Source: Planctomycetaceae bacterium
GTDB lineage: Bacteria > Planctomycetota > Planctomycetia > Pirellulales > Pirellulaceae
Assembly (NCBI GenBank): GCA_002709225.1
Contig: PAQH01000127.1
Coordinates: forward strand, 1-64,000
Direction of reading: 5' to 3'
DNA length: 64,000 nt
Made by a program: the position numbers and the translations under genes. Below the pieces are notes generated by a model. That model made no database searches, was not told where the DNA came from, and saw only the letters and a program-made list of their open reading frames with translations. Shown here piece by piece: positions 45,936 through 55,410 of this stretch; within the stretch, counting starts at the first letter, position 1, and every line of letters starts with the position of its first letter.

Positions 45936-47501
45936 ATGCATCGGTACGGGTGTCGACCGCAGGATCATCCACGTATTGGTCGACGAGAATTGCTGGAAGT
46001 CGGTGGCATAACTCTGGTGGGAACGGGGCTGTCAGACCTGCTCCGCTTGGAGGCGGCGAGCGGTATAGCACGGAGCGCCAACCAGGCAACCGCCAAATCG
46101 GTGGTCTTTATTTTCCAGTCGGGAGGTCCGTCACAGCACGAAACGGTTGATCCCAAGCCAGAAAGTGTCGCTACCATTCGGGGAGAATATGGCACCACGG
46201 CGACCCGGATTCCGGGGATCCAGTTTTGCGAATACCTGCCGAAGTTAGCCTCTCTGGCGGATCGATTCTCGATCGTCCGCACTATGCATCATGTGGCCGG
46301 CAGAGAGTTCCGCAATGAACACAGCAGTTGTCATTACTTATTGCACACCGGGACGACAGCGTTGCCGCCTGGTGATACCAACGCGTCGATTTCCAATCCA
46401 CGAGAAGGCCGGATCAGCTGGCCTTCTATCGGTTCGATGATTGCTTATGCGGCGCCGACATCGACGGACGTACCGCTGCCGGCGATGGTTGAACTGCCAC
46501 GCGGCAATCTGATGCGGTATCCAGGACGCGATCCCGGACTGTTGGGACCGCGTTACGGCCGCCTGGGAGTTGATTTGGCCGCGCCCTGTCACGCCAAGGA
46601 CGCCGCAGGATCCTGTCCGAATTGTTTCAGTCATGACGATCCCAATCTCGACCCGGAACGCGCGCCGGGCAAAGGTCCCAAGGCGTGGTGGGACAATAGT
46701 AGCTGTCGGCAGCCGGATTTCCATTTGCCCAATCTGGGCAATACAGGGACGGTCTCGATTCCGCAGTTGGAGGACAGGCGGGCTTTGTTGGGACGCCTCG
46801 ATGCGTTGCAGAAAGGCCTCGAACGGGCGGACCGAAGTGGTGCCGTGGCGGCCTGGGACGCCTACCGTCATCAGGCCATGCGTTACGTACTGGCAGCGAG
46901 ACCTGGGCGCGGCAACCCATTTGACCTGACGCAGGAGTCGGATCGCACTCGCGACCGCTACGGGCGGGAAGAGTGGGGGCAGGGATTCTTGGTGGCCCGC
47001 AGACTCGTGGAAGCCGGCGTTCGCATGGTACAGATCAATTTGCGCGGCTGGGATACACACCAGAACGCGTTTCGCGACCTGAAGAGCAAGTTGCTGCCCT
47101 CGATCGATCATTGTCTGAGCGGATTTCTAACCGACCTCCAAGAGCGGGGGTTATTGGACGAAACTCTGGTGGTGATGTGTGGAGAAATGGGCCGAACGCC
47201 GAAGATTTCTCCCATCAGTCCCAACGGCAAAAATGCCTCCGGCGAGCCTTTTACACCGGGGCGCCACCATTGGGGTGATATATTCCCCTGCTGGTTTGCG
47301 GGTGGCGGGATACAGCCGGGGCGCGTCGTGGGGCGCAGTGATTCGCAAGGTGGAGTTCCGGTGACGGAAGCCTATACACCCGAGGACTTGGCGGCCACCA
47401 TCTTCCATTGTCTTGGTATAGGACCTGATCGCGAATTTCGCGACGCCGGAGATCGACCCTACCGCGTCTACCGCGGGCGGCCGATCGGCGCCCTCTTGTA
47501 G
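45936..47501 (+). CDS. Lone DUF1501 protein with Cys-rich insert (paralogue of the copy at 27582)
   Basis: DUF1501 protein of about 521 residues. The ATG at 45936 with AGGAAG upstream is preferred over 45882. Tat-type GRRELLEVGGITLVG, core FQSGGPSQHETVDPKP, LRGWDTHQNAF and CGEMGRTP. The Cys-rich insert is shared with the copy at 27582 (PCHAKDAAGSCPNCFSHDD, WWDNSSC). The otherwise constant GRDH motif reads GRHHW here, so a putative metal-binding Asp is replaced by His. No DUF1549/DUF1553 partner is adjacent. Confidence 0.9.
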   Translation: MHRYGCRPQDHPRIGRRELLEVGGITLVGTGLSDLLRLEAASGIARSANQATAKSVVFIFQSGGPSQHETVDPKPESVATIRGEYGTTATRIPGIQFCEYLPKLASLADRFSIVRTMHHVAGREFRNEHSSCHYLLHTGTTALPPGDTNASISNPREGRISWPSIGSMIAYAAPTSTDVPLPAMVELPRGNLMRYPGRDPGLLGPRYGRLGVDLAAPCHAKDAAGSCPNCFSHDDPNLDPERAPGKGPKAWWDNSSCRQPDFHLPNLGNTGTVSIPQLEDRRALLGRLDALQKGLERADRSGAVAAWDAYRHQAMRYVLAARPGRGNPFDLTQESDRTRDRYGREEWGQGFLVARRLVEAGVRMVQINLRGWDTHQNAFRDLKSKLLPSIDHCLSGFLTDLQERGLLDETLVVMCGEMGRTPKISPISPNGKNASGEPFTPGRHHWGDIFPCWFAGGGIQPGRVVGRSDSQGGVPVTEAYTPEDLAATIFHCLGIGPDREFRDAGDRPYRVYRGRPIGALL

Positions 47502-47587
47502 GACGTGCGGCAAGGGCGTGGGATCCGGACTTTTTGTAACCGTACCCCCTGCCCGGCCGGCGCGATACCCAGGTGTAGTAAGAAGGC

Positions 47588-50479
47588 GTGGGAGCTACCG
47601 CGGTGAGTTCGATTCCAACCATACGGTTTAACGGGACATTGCGGCCGTCCCAAACGGATATCGTCAATATTGCCAGGACACAGTTGCAAGACGAACAGCG
47701 GCGGCTGCATATCGTAGCGCCACCCGGATCGGGAAAAACCGTGGTCGGCCTCTATCTGTGGGCGGAGGTCATCCGCCAACCGGCGGTCGTGTTGTCCCCC
47801 ACGTCGGCCATTCAGATGCAATGGGCGGCACGCACCGACCTTTTTCGTATGGGGGATGGCAGCGCGGTGGAACCCTTTGTCAGCACCGACCCGAAACGTC
47901 CTCAGATGTTGACTTCGCTCACTTACCAATCGGTCACATTGCCACAACGAGGAAACTTACAGACGGACAACGCCGCGCGGGAACGCTGGATCGGAGATCT
48001 GATCAAAAAGAAGGAGGTGGCCGATTTTACCGAAGCGAACACTTGGATCGACGACTTGCAAGACAACAATCCGGCCTACTACCACGAGCGGCTGGGCATC
48101 TATCGGAAGCAGGCACGCGATGCCCAGGCCCAGAGAGGTGATTCTCTGGAAACGCTGCACCGCTCGTCCCGGGAGACGTTGGAGTTGCTCAAGGCGAAAA
48201 ATGTGGGCCTGGTGATCTTCGACGAATGCCATCATCTGCTCAGCCACTGGGGCCGGGTGTTGGTCGACGTCGCCGAATACCTCGACAATCCGATACTGGT
48301 TGGTTTGACAGCAACACCGCCCGATGTGGAGGGCCGGCAAACGGCCGATGTGCGTCGCTATATCGACTTCTTTGGTCCGGTTGATTACCAGGTTCCTGTT
48401 CCTGCGGTTGTGAAAGATGGTTTCCTGGCCCCTTATCAGGACCTTGTCTATTTCGTCTATCCGACGCGAGAGGAGATGGAGTGGCTGGAAGGCGTCTGGC
48501 ACGCGATGAACGAAATGGTGTGGCAACTGAGTGAACCACTACCCCCAGTGGAAGAGATGGCCCTCGGCGACGGGGACGCGTCGCCTGCTCCCCCCGTGCC
48601 TCCGCTGCCGCAATGGATCCAAGAAACACTGCGCGAACTGCGAATGGGGACGATTACCTGTCAAAACTGGGAGGAATTTGAGTCGCGCTTTGACGTTTTC
48701 AGCTACCAGGCGAGGCGCCTGTTGCAATTCATGCAAGTGCCCATACCGGAAAATGTTCCCCAGGAAAATCTGCTCACAAGCAAGAGCGACCAGGAGTTGC
48801 GGTCGAAAAAAGAATTGCCCCTGGCGAAGTTGGAGTTGCTCGTACCGGTGCTCGAGCGATACATCCGTCACGGCCTGCGCCGTAGTGGTGCTCCCGGCGA
48901 TCATGTGAGGGCCGAGAAGGCGACTGGAATGCTGCGTACGTTTGGAGTTCAGGTAACGATGGATCGAACACAGGCCTGCGCGTCGCCGGTGACGCGCGTG
49001 GTGGCATATTCCAACAGTAAGTGCGCAGCGCTGCTCCCCATTCTTTCCCGCGAACTCGACGTGCTGGGCGAACGGATTCGCGCGGTAGTGATTACCGACT
49101 ATGAGACGACGTCTGCGGTGACCGCCGACATTGAACACCTACTCGACAAGGAGACGGGTGGGGCCGTGGCCGCCTTTCGCACCATTCTTTCGGATCCAAA
49201 GACCGACCAACTCGACCCGATCCTGGTGACGGGGTCCACGGTGCTGGTGGATGATGACCTCTGCCAGCGTTTCCTGGACGCAGCCCGCGCGTGGCTCCAG
49301 GAAGAGGATGTCGAGGTGGAACTGGAGGCGGAGCTACAAGGTGACTTCTTTTCGATCAAAGGCAAGGGGACGCAATGGGGAACCCGTGTCTACGTGCAAA
49401 TGGTCACAGAACTTTTTCAAACTGGCGTGACCCGGTGTCTCGTCGGTACGCGTGGGTTGCTCGGCGAAGGTTGGGATGCCAGTCGGACCAACACGCTGAT
49501 TGACTTGACGACCGCGACAACCACGATGACCGTTAACCAGTTGCGTGGCAGATCGATTCGCATCGATGCGGAGTGGCCGGACAAGGTGGCCGACAATTGG
49601 GATGTGGTCTGTCTGGCAAGTGGAGAAAAGGGAGCTGGTGATTTTGAGCGTTTCGTGTTGAAACACCTCGCTACGTACGGCGTCTGTGAAGATGGCGCGA
49701 TTGAGAAAGGAGTTGGGCATGTCCATCCTTCAGCGAGTCTCGGCATGGAGATGTTTCGCAAAGATCCTTCTCTCTTAAACGTCATCAACAGCGAGATGTT
49801 GAAGCGGGTTGGCAATCGTGACGGCGCGAGGACATTGTGGGCGGTAGGCGAACCGTACGAGGCCACACCAACGGAAGTCACCGAACTCCAGTTTCGCAAA
49901 CAACGCAAGAAGATTTGCGCCTTCCCGCCGTACAGCGTGAAAGGTAGACACCCGTTAACGATGGCGGAGGTGGTCGGAAAAATGGCGCGGGCAATCATCC
50001 TCTCACTCGCCGAGTTGAAGATTGTTCCGGTGTTTGGCAACGCCCGGATTGACGTGGCTGAACGGCACGGTGATTTTCTGCGCGTCATGCTAGCCGATAA
50101 AACTGAGGACGCGGCACGTGTCTTCAACGACTCAGTCCGCGAGTTGTTGAGTCCCCTGGAAGGTGCCCGTTACGTCATCCCACGTTACATGGACGAAGAA
50201 CTACAAACTTTTTGGTCGGACTTTTTGCCGGCTATTGTGGCCCGTTACTTTGTGCGCTATCAGCGTCAGCTGGCTATGTGGCATGCGGTGCCCAAAGTCT
50301 TCGCCCAGCACAAGAAACGGGTTGAGGTGTTCCAGAAACACTGGAATCGGCACGTCAGCCCGGGAGACGCGGTGTTCGTGAGACGCGGCGAGGGCAAAAC
50401 GTTGTTGGAGCAGGTGCGCGCCGCCGGCCTCGAGCCGGACGCAACTGTCGCCGAAAAAGAGGTGTTCGTGAAGATCTGA
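47588..50479 (+). CDS. Superfamily 2 DEAD/DEAH-like helicase, 963 residues
   Basis: Cytosolic ATP-dependent helicase or translocase. Walker A is VAPPGSGKTVVG near residue 45, Walker B VIFDECHH near 213, motif III GLTATPP near 242. The second RecA-like lobe has VGTRGLLGEGWDA and the arginine-finger motif VNQLRGRSIRID near 660. A long insert lies between the lobes. About 300 residues follow motif VI (ILSLAELKIVPVFGNARIDV, WSDFLPAIVARYFVRYQRQL) that I do not recognise. Start is a GTG at 47588; another GTG at 47603 has GGGAG upstream and is equally possible. No nuclease or methylase is adjacent, so repair, transcription-related or defence roles are all open. Confidence 0.87.
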   Translation: MGATAVSSIPTIRFNGTLRPSQTDIVNIARTQLQDEQRRLHIVAPPGSGKTVVGLYLWAEVIRQPAVVLSPTSAIQMQWAARTDLFRMGDGSAVEPFVSTDPKRPQMLTSLTYQSVTLPQRGNLQTDNAARERWIGDLIKKKEVADFTEANTWIDDLQDNNPAYYHERLGIYRKQARDAQAQRGDSLETLHRSSRETLELLKAKNVGLVIFDECHHLLSHWGRVLVDVAEYLDNPILVGLTATPPDVEGRQTADVRRYIDFFGPVDYQVPVPAVVKDGFLAPYQDLVYFVYPTREEMEWLEGVWHAMNEMVWQLSEPLPPVEEMALGDGDASPAPPVPPLPQWIQETLRELRMGTITCQNWEEFESRFDVFSYQARRLLQFMQVPIPENVPQENLLTSKSDQELRSKKELPLAKLELLVPVLERYIRHGLRRSGAPGDHVRAEKATGMLRTFGVQVTMDRTQACASPVTRVVAYSNSKCAALLPILSRELDVLGERIRAVVITDYETTSAVTADIEHLLDKETGGAVAAFRTILSDPKTDQLDPILVTGSTVLVDDDLCQRFLDAARAWLQEEDVEVELEAELQGDFFSIKGKGTQWGTRVYVQMVTELFQTGVTRCLVGTRGLLGEGWDASRTNTLIDLTTATTTMTVNQLRGRSIRIDAEWPDKVADNWDVVCLASGEKGAGDFERFVLKHLATYGVCEDGAIEKGVGHVHPSASLGMEMFRKDPSLLNVINSEMLKRVGNRDGARTLWAVGEPYEATPTEVTELQFRKQRKKICAFPPYSVKGRHPLTMAEVVGKMARAIILSLAELKIVPVFGNARIDVAERHGDFLRVMLADKTEDAARVFNDSVRELLSPLEGARYVIPRYMDEELQTFWSDFLPAIVARYFVRYQRQLAMWHAVPKVFAQHKKRVEVFQKHWNRHVSPGDAVFVRRGEGKTLLEQVRAAGLEPDATVAEKEVFVKI

Positions 50480-50513
50480 CAAAATACAAGCCAGGGATCC
50501 GCAGTGGCTCCCC

Positions 50514-53366
50514 CTACTTGCAGCCCTTGTCGTTCGCGGCGTGGTGTTTTGTCAGGACGTCCACCACATGTGGGCGGCCCGCCGCCACTCGTGTCGCGTC
50601 CAGCTGTACTTTGAAAAGGTCCTGCAGGAAGGGCAGGATACCGGCCAATTCGCGTGTCCAGGGGAGGCTGGCCAGCTCCCGCGGCGTCTGCCCGACACCA
50701 TTCTTCAGTTGGTAGTCGGCGCCTTTGGCCAGCAACAACTGGACAATCTTCCCACGCCCCAGGAAGGCGGCTGTGTGCAGTGAAGAGGTACTGTCGCGAT
50801 TCAACTTATTGAGGTCCGCGCCGTGTTCAATCAGTAATGCGGCGGCGTCATGCTGGCCCGCCAGGGCGGCCAGGCTGAGCAAGGTGAGTCCATGTTCCCC
50901 CATCGTGTTGGCGTCGGCGCCTGCTACTAGTTGCTCGCGGAGTGCGGACAAATTGCCCGTCAAGACGGCCGCGCGGAGCGGCGCCTTTAGCGCCGCCACT
51001 TCCTTTCCGGTCGGTGCGCCGCGCGACCGCAACAGGTCGGCGACTTGGGGTCGCCCTTTTTCGATGGCGTCCAGATCAAGTTCGATCTGCAGCAGCGTGT
51101 TAATGAAACCCATGAATTCCTCGAGTTCCTGACTCCACGAGGCGGCCGCATTGTCTAGTGGAGTTTGCCCTTTATCATTCGTCATGTCGAGGCGCGCACC
51201 CTGCGCCAGCAGTAACTTCGTCAAGTCAAGCCTTCCGGTAAACGCGGCGCTATGCAGTGGTGTGGTCTGGTCGCCGTTGGTCGCGTGCACGTCGGCACCC
51301 CGGGCGATCAGCATTTTTGCGATTTCTGTTTGGCCGCTCAACGCCGCCAGATTCAGGAGCGTCATCTGTTTGTCGTCTCGGGTATTCGCGTCGCCTCCAT
51401 CATCGAGATATTGTGATAACGCCGCGTTGTCGCCCCGCGTTACCCAGCGGGCGGTACGTTTCGCCATTTCGATGGCCAAGCCTGTGCCATGCGCCGCGTT
51501 CCGTTCACGGAGAAAGTTGGTCACCTGCGCTCGACCATTCTTGACCTCTTCGAAATCAAAGGGGAGTTGCAGGATGCCACTGATAAATTGGACAAGGCCC
51601 TGGATCTCAGGATTCCAAGGGACAAATGCGTTGTCCAGGGGAGTCCTGCCTTCACCGTTTCGCGCGTTGAGGTCAGCTCCAGCTGCCACCAGAAGTTTTG
51701 CCACTTCGACCTGGCCCAACAACGCCGCCAGATGGAGTGGCGAATCTCTCTTGTTGTTGAGGGCGTTCGCGTCAGCGCCCTCCCCGATGAGGTAATCAAC
51801 CAACGTGTCTTCTCCGACTAACGCCGCGGCTGCCAGGAGCGTGTCGCCCTGTTCGTTGCGGGCGTTGACATCGCCCCCCGAGGATAGGTGTTTTCGTACG
51901 GTCTCGAGCTCGCCCCGCCGGGCGGCACCCCAGACGGATTCATCCCGTTTTTGTCCCGGCCGGTTGCCCCCAATCACGAAAGGAGGTTCAGGACGTTTCG
52001 CCCAGAGCGGCATCCCCTCCGCCATCTCGGCGAGCAGGTCGCGGCGTCGTTGACGCACGAATCCGCGGGTACGCTCGAGAGATCGGATCGACCGTTTCTG
52101 CGAACGGGTGAGGTGTGGCTGCAGCCGGGATTCAATTCGATCGATCTGGTTGAGGAGCTCCTGTTCCCGCCAACACTCTGCCAGCAACATGCTGAGCGTC
52201 TTGGCGTACCGTCGTCTTCCCTCAGCGAGTTGGTAGAGTTTGTGCGCAACCAGGCCCTTGGTTTTTACCGACACCGGAGCCCGGGGATCGGGGTCGAGTT
52301 TGTTCACTTTCTCAAACATGCAGTCGGCACCCCATGGCAGGAAATGGAATTTGTCGGTGTCCGAATTGAGGTAGATGAAATAGTTGTTGTTGTTGGCAGA
52401 ATAACCATCCCAAAAACCAAGCAGGCCTTCCATGGCCCAAAAGCGGTAGAACGAATCGAGGTCGACGTGAGCACCGATGGCTTCTTCGGTGACTTCGCCC
52501 TCGCCGGTGAGAACGTTGATGAGTGCCGCGATCTTCTCGCGTCCCGGCTCGTCCGGCCCGAACTTGTTCTCGAAACTGGCAGCCCAACCGGGGTGAAAGT
52601 CCACCACAGTGCCCTCGTAGAGAGTCCCCTCGGCATTACCGTAGGCGCGGGCGATGAAGGCTTCGCGGACAGGTTCGACGTGGGAATAGACCCCCAGCAG
52701 TTTCCCGTTTACGGTCACTCTGGCATGGGCGCAGCGGGGAGCGGGAATACCCGCTTTGCGAAACAGCGTGTATCCCAAGTGCTGACTGATATGGCCAGTG
52801 TCCTGCTGGTTGTTGTTGAAAGTTAAGTTCGTGAGGCCGTCGATCGACCCAGGCGAATCCTGATAGTTCAACTTGATTTTCAGCGAGGGTCGGTGTGTGT
52901 TCTGGGAACCAATAAAACCCTTCTTGCGTAGCCCTACGTTAGAAAACCGGACGCCATCGATCGTGACATTTGCCGCGACGTACGTATAAGGCGCGTCAAT
53001 GTGCCCCTCGCGACGTTTGGCCTGAAGGGCCTCTGCAATATTGCGCGATTGATGTCGGATCGTGTCCCAGTCTTTTTGCAGAACCTCGATTTTCACGTCC
53101 AGAACGCGGTCGTCGGGAAACAACGTATCGCGGGTTAGCTGGGCGGGTGGCGCCACCTCGGTGGTGTTGGCCGTCGGCTCACCGGGTGGCGTTACCACCG
53201 TCGCGGACGGGCTTGGCACCGCGGGAGGGGCAGTGGCCGGCGCTGGCGGATTGGCAAGCTGGGGGGGTGAAATGGCGACGGGGGAATCCCCGCATCCGCA
53301 GCTCGCCGCAGCGCTTGCGCAGACCAACAGTGCCGCCAACCGCAATTTGTGTCGCACTCTAAACAT
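50514..53366 (-). CDS. Lipoprotein with CotH kinase-like domain and three ankyrin modules
   Basis: Protein of 950 residues. A lipobox-like ASAAASC at 17-23 suggests membrane anchoring, followed by a Pro/Thr-rich linker to about 80. Residues about 85-460 are a CotH-type domain: DVKIEVLQKDW, VGLRKKGF, LKIKLNYQD, LTFNNNQQDT, YSHVEP and LGFWDGYSANNNNYFIY then FLPWGADCMF. The canonical PWDxD is PWGAD, one Asp lost. From 477 to the end are three similar modules (about 477-623, 634-783, 795-940), each with ankyrin repeats and a cap ending GR-(P/A)-x-V. CotH proteins are atypical protein kinases in spores and fungi; activity here is uncertain. Confidence 0.88.
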   Translation of the reverse strand: MFRVRHKLRLAALLVCASAAASCGCGDSPVAISPPQLANPPAPATAPPAVPSPSATVVTPPGEPTANTTEVAPPAQLTRDTLFPDDRVLDVKIEVLQKDWDTIRHQSRNIAEALQAKRREGHIDAPYTYVAANVTIDGVRFSNVGLRKKGFIGSQNTHRPSLKIKLNYQDSPGSIDGLTNLTFNNNQQDTGHISQHLGYTLFRKAGIPAPRCAHARVTVNGKLLGVYSHVEPVREAFIARAYGNAEGTLYEGTVVDFHPGWAASFENKFGPDEPGREKIAALINVLTGEGEVTEEAIGAHVDLDSFYRFWAMEGLLGFWDGYSANNNNYFIYLNSDTDKFHFLPWGADCMFEKVNKLDPDPRAPVSVKTKGLVAHKLYQLAEGRRRYAKTLSMLLAECWREQELLNQIDRIESRLQPHLTRSQKRSIRSLERTRGFVRQRRRDLLAEMAEGMPLWAKRPEPPFVIGGNRPGQKRDESVWGAARRGELETVRKHLSSGGDVNARNEQGDTLLAAAALVGEDTLVDYLIGEGADANALNNKRDSPLHLAALLGQVEVAKLLVAAGADLNARNGEGRTPLDNAFVPWNPEIQGLVQFISGILQLPFDFEEVKNGRAQVTNFLRERNAAHGTGLAIEMAKRTARWVTRGDNAALSQYLDDGGDANTRDDKQMTLLNLAALSGQTEIAKMLIARGADVHATNGDQTTPLHSAAFTGRLDLTKLLLAQGARLDMTNDKGQTPLDNAAASWSQELEEFMGFINTLLQIELDLDAIEKGRPQVADLLRSRGAPTGKEVAALKAPLRAAVLTGNLSALREQLVAGADANTMGEHGLTLLSLAALAGQHDAAALLIEHGADLNKLNRDSTSSLHTAAFLGRGKIVQLLLAKGADYQLKNGVGQTPRELASLPWTRELAGILPFLQDLFKVQLDATRVAAGRPHVVDVLTKHHAANDKGCK

Positions 53367-53482
53367 GGTTCAGAACCCTCGACGCATAGGTAAAAACACG
53401 AGCAAATGCGTGTCTACGCGTTTGCTTAAGACGAGCCTAACAGTTGTGCACCATCAAGGGTATGGTAATACCTGCCACATAT

Positions 53483-53507
53483 CGCTGTTGGCTGATGGGC
53501 AACAGCG
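53483..53507. promoter_or_regulatory. Perfect 8-bp inverted repeat between divergent genes
   Basis: CGCTGTTG (53483-53490) and CAACAGCG (53500-53507) are separated by 9 bases, 51 bases before the ATG of the small lipoprotein gene. It could be an operator or an RNA hairpin in a leader. No T run follows, so a terminator is less likely. Confidence 0.35.
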
Positions 53508-53558
53508 AAACCGACAGGCTGTCTTTTCCTCCGTCAATGTGTCATCGATAGGAACACC

Positions 53559-53981
53559 ATGGACCGGTCACCAACCGTGCACCTCGCAGGCACTCTTACT
53601 GTTTCCCTTCTCCTGGCAACTGGATGTGACCACACGTCATCCCCTGCGGGGGATCCTGGCGTGAACACCGCGACTCCCACGCCTCCTCGCGTAACTCAGG
53701 TTGCGACTGGGAAAATCGTACTGCTCAGCGCCGCTGAGGTGCGGCGGCGAGCAGCGGTCTTCATCAACCGAGAACTTCGGGAACGCACGGCACGTGGTCC
53801 GGCCGGGGACGTGGCCTGGCGGCGCGTCAGTGGCGCGGGCTGGCACTCCGTGATCTATAATTACCGCAGCCAGCGGATCGAACTCCGCATGGGCGGGTCG
53901 GGTGGCTGGGAAGCCCACGTCACGATGGGGCCTCAAGGCGAAAGTCCGCAGGTGGAGCATGCGGAATTCGCCTGGGACTAG
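53559..53981 (+). CDS. Small putative lipoprotein, uncharacterised
   Basis: Protein of 140 residues with a clear lipoprotein signal: GTLTVSLLLATGCDH, lipobox LATGC with Cys at 23. After a Pro/Thr-rich linker there is a helix (LSAAEVRRRAAVFINRELRE) and a small beta domain (RVSGAGWHSVIYNYRSQRIE). I do not recognise the family. GATAGGAA lies before the ATG. It converges on the DUF3472 gene. Confidence 0.75.
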   Translation: MDRSPTVHLAGTLTVSLLLATGCDHTSSPAGDPGVNTATPTPPRVTQVATGKIVLLSAAEVRRRAAVFINRELRERTARGPAGDVAWRRVSGAGWHSVIYNYRSQRIELRMGGSGGWEAHVTMGPQGESPQVEHAEFAWD

Positions 53982-54026
53982 GCGCCGTAGCCGTCTAACA
54001 AAGCTCGTCGCCCATCTGCGACAACG

Positions 54027-55184
54027 TCAATTCGCGGGCAATCGGATCTTGATCACCACCGTCCGCGTGGGCCTGTCGAAGAGATCGACAGCCGTTAGTT
54101 CGACGTGGTAGATACGGCGTCTCCGGCCCCAATCGGGCAACTTTAGGTGCGCCGATCTCGCGTGAGGTTCGGTGATCGCCAGGTCGGCCAACGCGTGGTT
54201 TCCCCGCGGGCTACCGAGAAGCCGCAACCGGTAAGCAAATGGTGGCGTGGTGGTAGGGTCGACCTGCCACATTACGTGGAGTCGGTTGTCAGGAGTAAGT
54301 TCAGCGCTGGCGCACGTCCATGCAAGTTCGGGGTATTGCGGAGTTGTTGTTTCGCGCGCAATCTTGAACCGAGCCGGGTTCGTGGTCGTCGGTTTAGTCT
54401 GGACGCCACCCGCGGTCATAAAGTAATAGTTGCCACCCGCATCCCGCTCGATGCCGCCGTCAAAATTGCGCCGATAACGGTACGAACGTTTGCCGGGCTC
54501 AAGGTCCCAAGCGTTGACGGAATACCGGGTTTGCCCAAAGGGGTGCCAGGTGCCGTCCAGCTTCCGTTTCCAGCCGGCTCGCAGATGAGAGGTCCTAGCA
54601 TGTTTTCCCGTATTGGACCAGTCTTCAATAAACGCGTCGGTGCCCCCTGCGAAACGTGCCAGCGGAGTCGCTACGTCCATTGTGACCAGGTGCGTCCACT
54701 GTCGCGTGTCGCCGTTTCGAATCCAGAAGCCGTAATACGTGTGTTGGCCAACAGGCCAGTTCCGCGCCACCAGGGTGTACCAGACGTCGGTATCCCAGCC
54801 CAATTCAAAATTCCATGACTTGAGGCCCGTCCCCTCCCCGCCGAAGCCGACGGTTTCCGTGCCGCCGCCGCGATACACCGCGCGAATCGGTGCGCTGTGA
54901 TCTTTATGATCCCAAATCGAGAAGAGGTAGAGGTGCGCCCTGGGGTGAACCTGAATTCCCGCGTATCCCGCACCGCGTCCACGCCAGCCGAGAGCCTCGT
55001 AATAGGTGTACATGGCCGCACCCGTTTTGGGGACACGTACCTCGTTGATGATGATGTCGCCCGGAAAGTGGTCATCGAAAACCATGTGGGATGAGGGAGC
55101 GGAGTCCTGGCCCAGTCCGGTGAGGCAGGGAATGGTCATGGCGGCGAAGAAAACAGAGCGCAGGGAAGGCCTGATGTGGCGCAT
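54027..55184 (-). CDS. DUF3472 domain exported protein
   Basis: Protein of 385 residues with a short signal peptide (SVFFAAMTIPCLTGLGQ). The DUF3472 region is recognisable in YYEALGWRGRGAGYAGIQVHP, FSIWDHKD, FGGEGTGLKSWNFELGWDTD and FWIRNGDTRQWTHLVTMD, then FIEDWSNTGKHART. A C-terminal beta domain follows with cadherin/fibronectin-like strands (LHVMWQVDPTTTPPFAYRL). DUF3472 proteins are exported and often sit with glycan-active proteins; the function is unknown. Confidence 0.87.
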   Translation of the reverse strand: MRHIRPSLRSVFFAAMTIPCLTGLGQDSAPSSHMVFDDHFPGDIIINEVRVPKTGAAMYTYYEALGWRGRGAGYAGIQVHPRAHLYLFSIWDHKDHSAPIRAVYRGGGTETVGFGGEGTGLKSWNFELGWDTDVWYTLVARNWPVGQHTYYGFWIRNGDTRQWTHLVTMDVATPLARFAGGTDAFIEDWSNTGKHARTSHLRAGWKRKLDGTWHPFGQTRYSVNAWDLEPGKRSYRYRRNFDGGIERDAGGNYYFMTAGGVQTKPTTTNPARFKIARETTTPQYPELAWTCASAELTPDNRLHVMWQVDPTTTPPFAYRLRLLGSPRGNHALADLAITEPHARSAHLKLPDWGRRRRIYHVELTAVDLFDRPTRTVVIKIRLPAN

Positions 55185-55410
55185 GGGGTGCTCCAGAGAT
55201 GCGCGGCAGTATGGTGACGGGACGACCTGGCATGATTATAGACCAGATCGGCTCACCATCGGCCCGTAGAGGACAAGAGGCCGGCCGATTTACGGTGGCC
55301 TCGTGGGGGTGTCGAGTCGGCACCTGGTGGCATCGGTAAAATTCGACGGAGCGCCGTCCGTGACCCAGCCCGGAACAACCGGCGCCCCTCAGCGACACCC
55401 ACGAAAACGA

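Noticed and set aside
51888..52826. 312-codon plus-strand open frame
   Set aside because: It lies opposite the CotH domain, whose family motifs are on the minus strand; the plus translation has no recognisable features.
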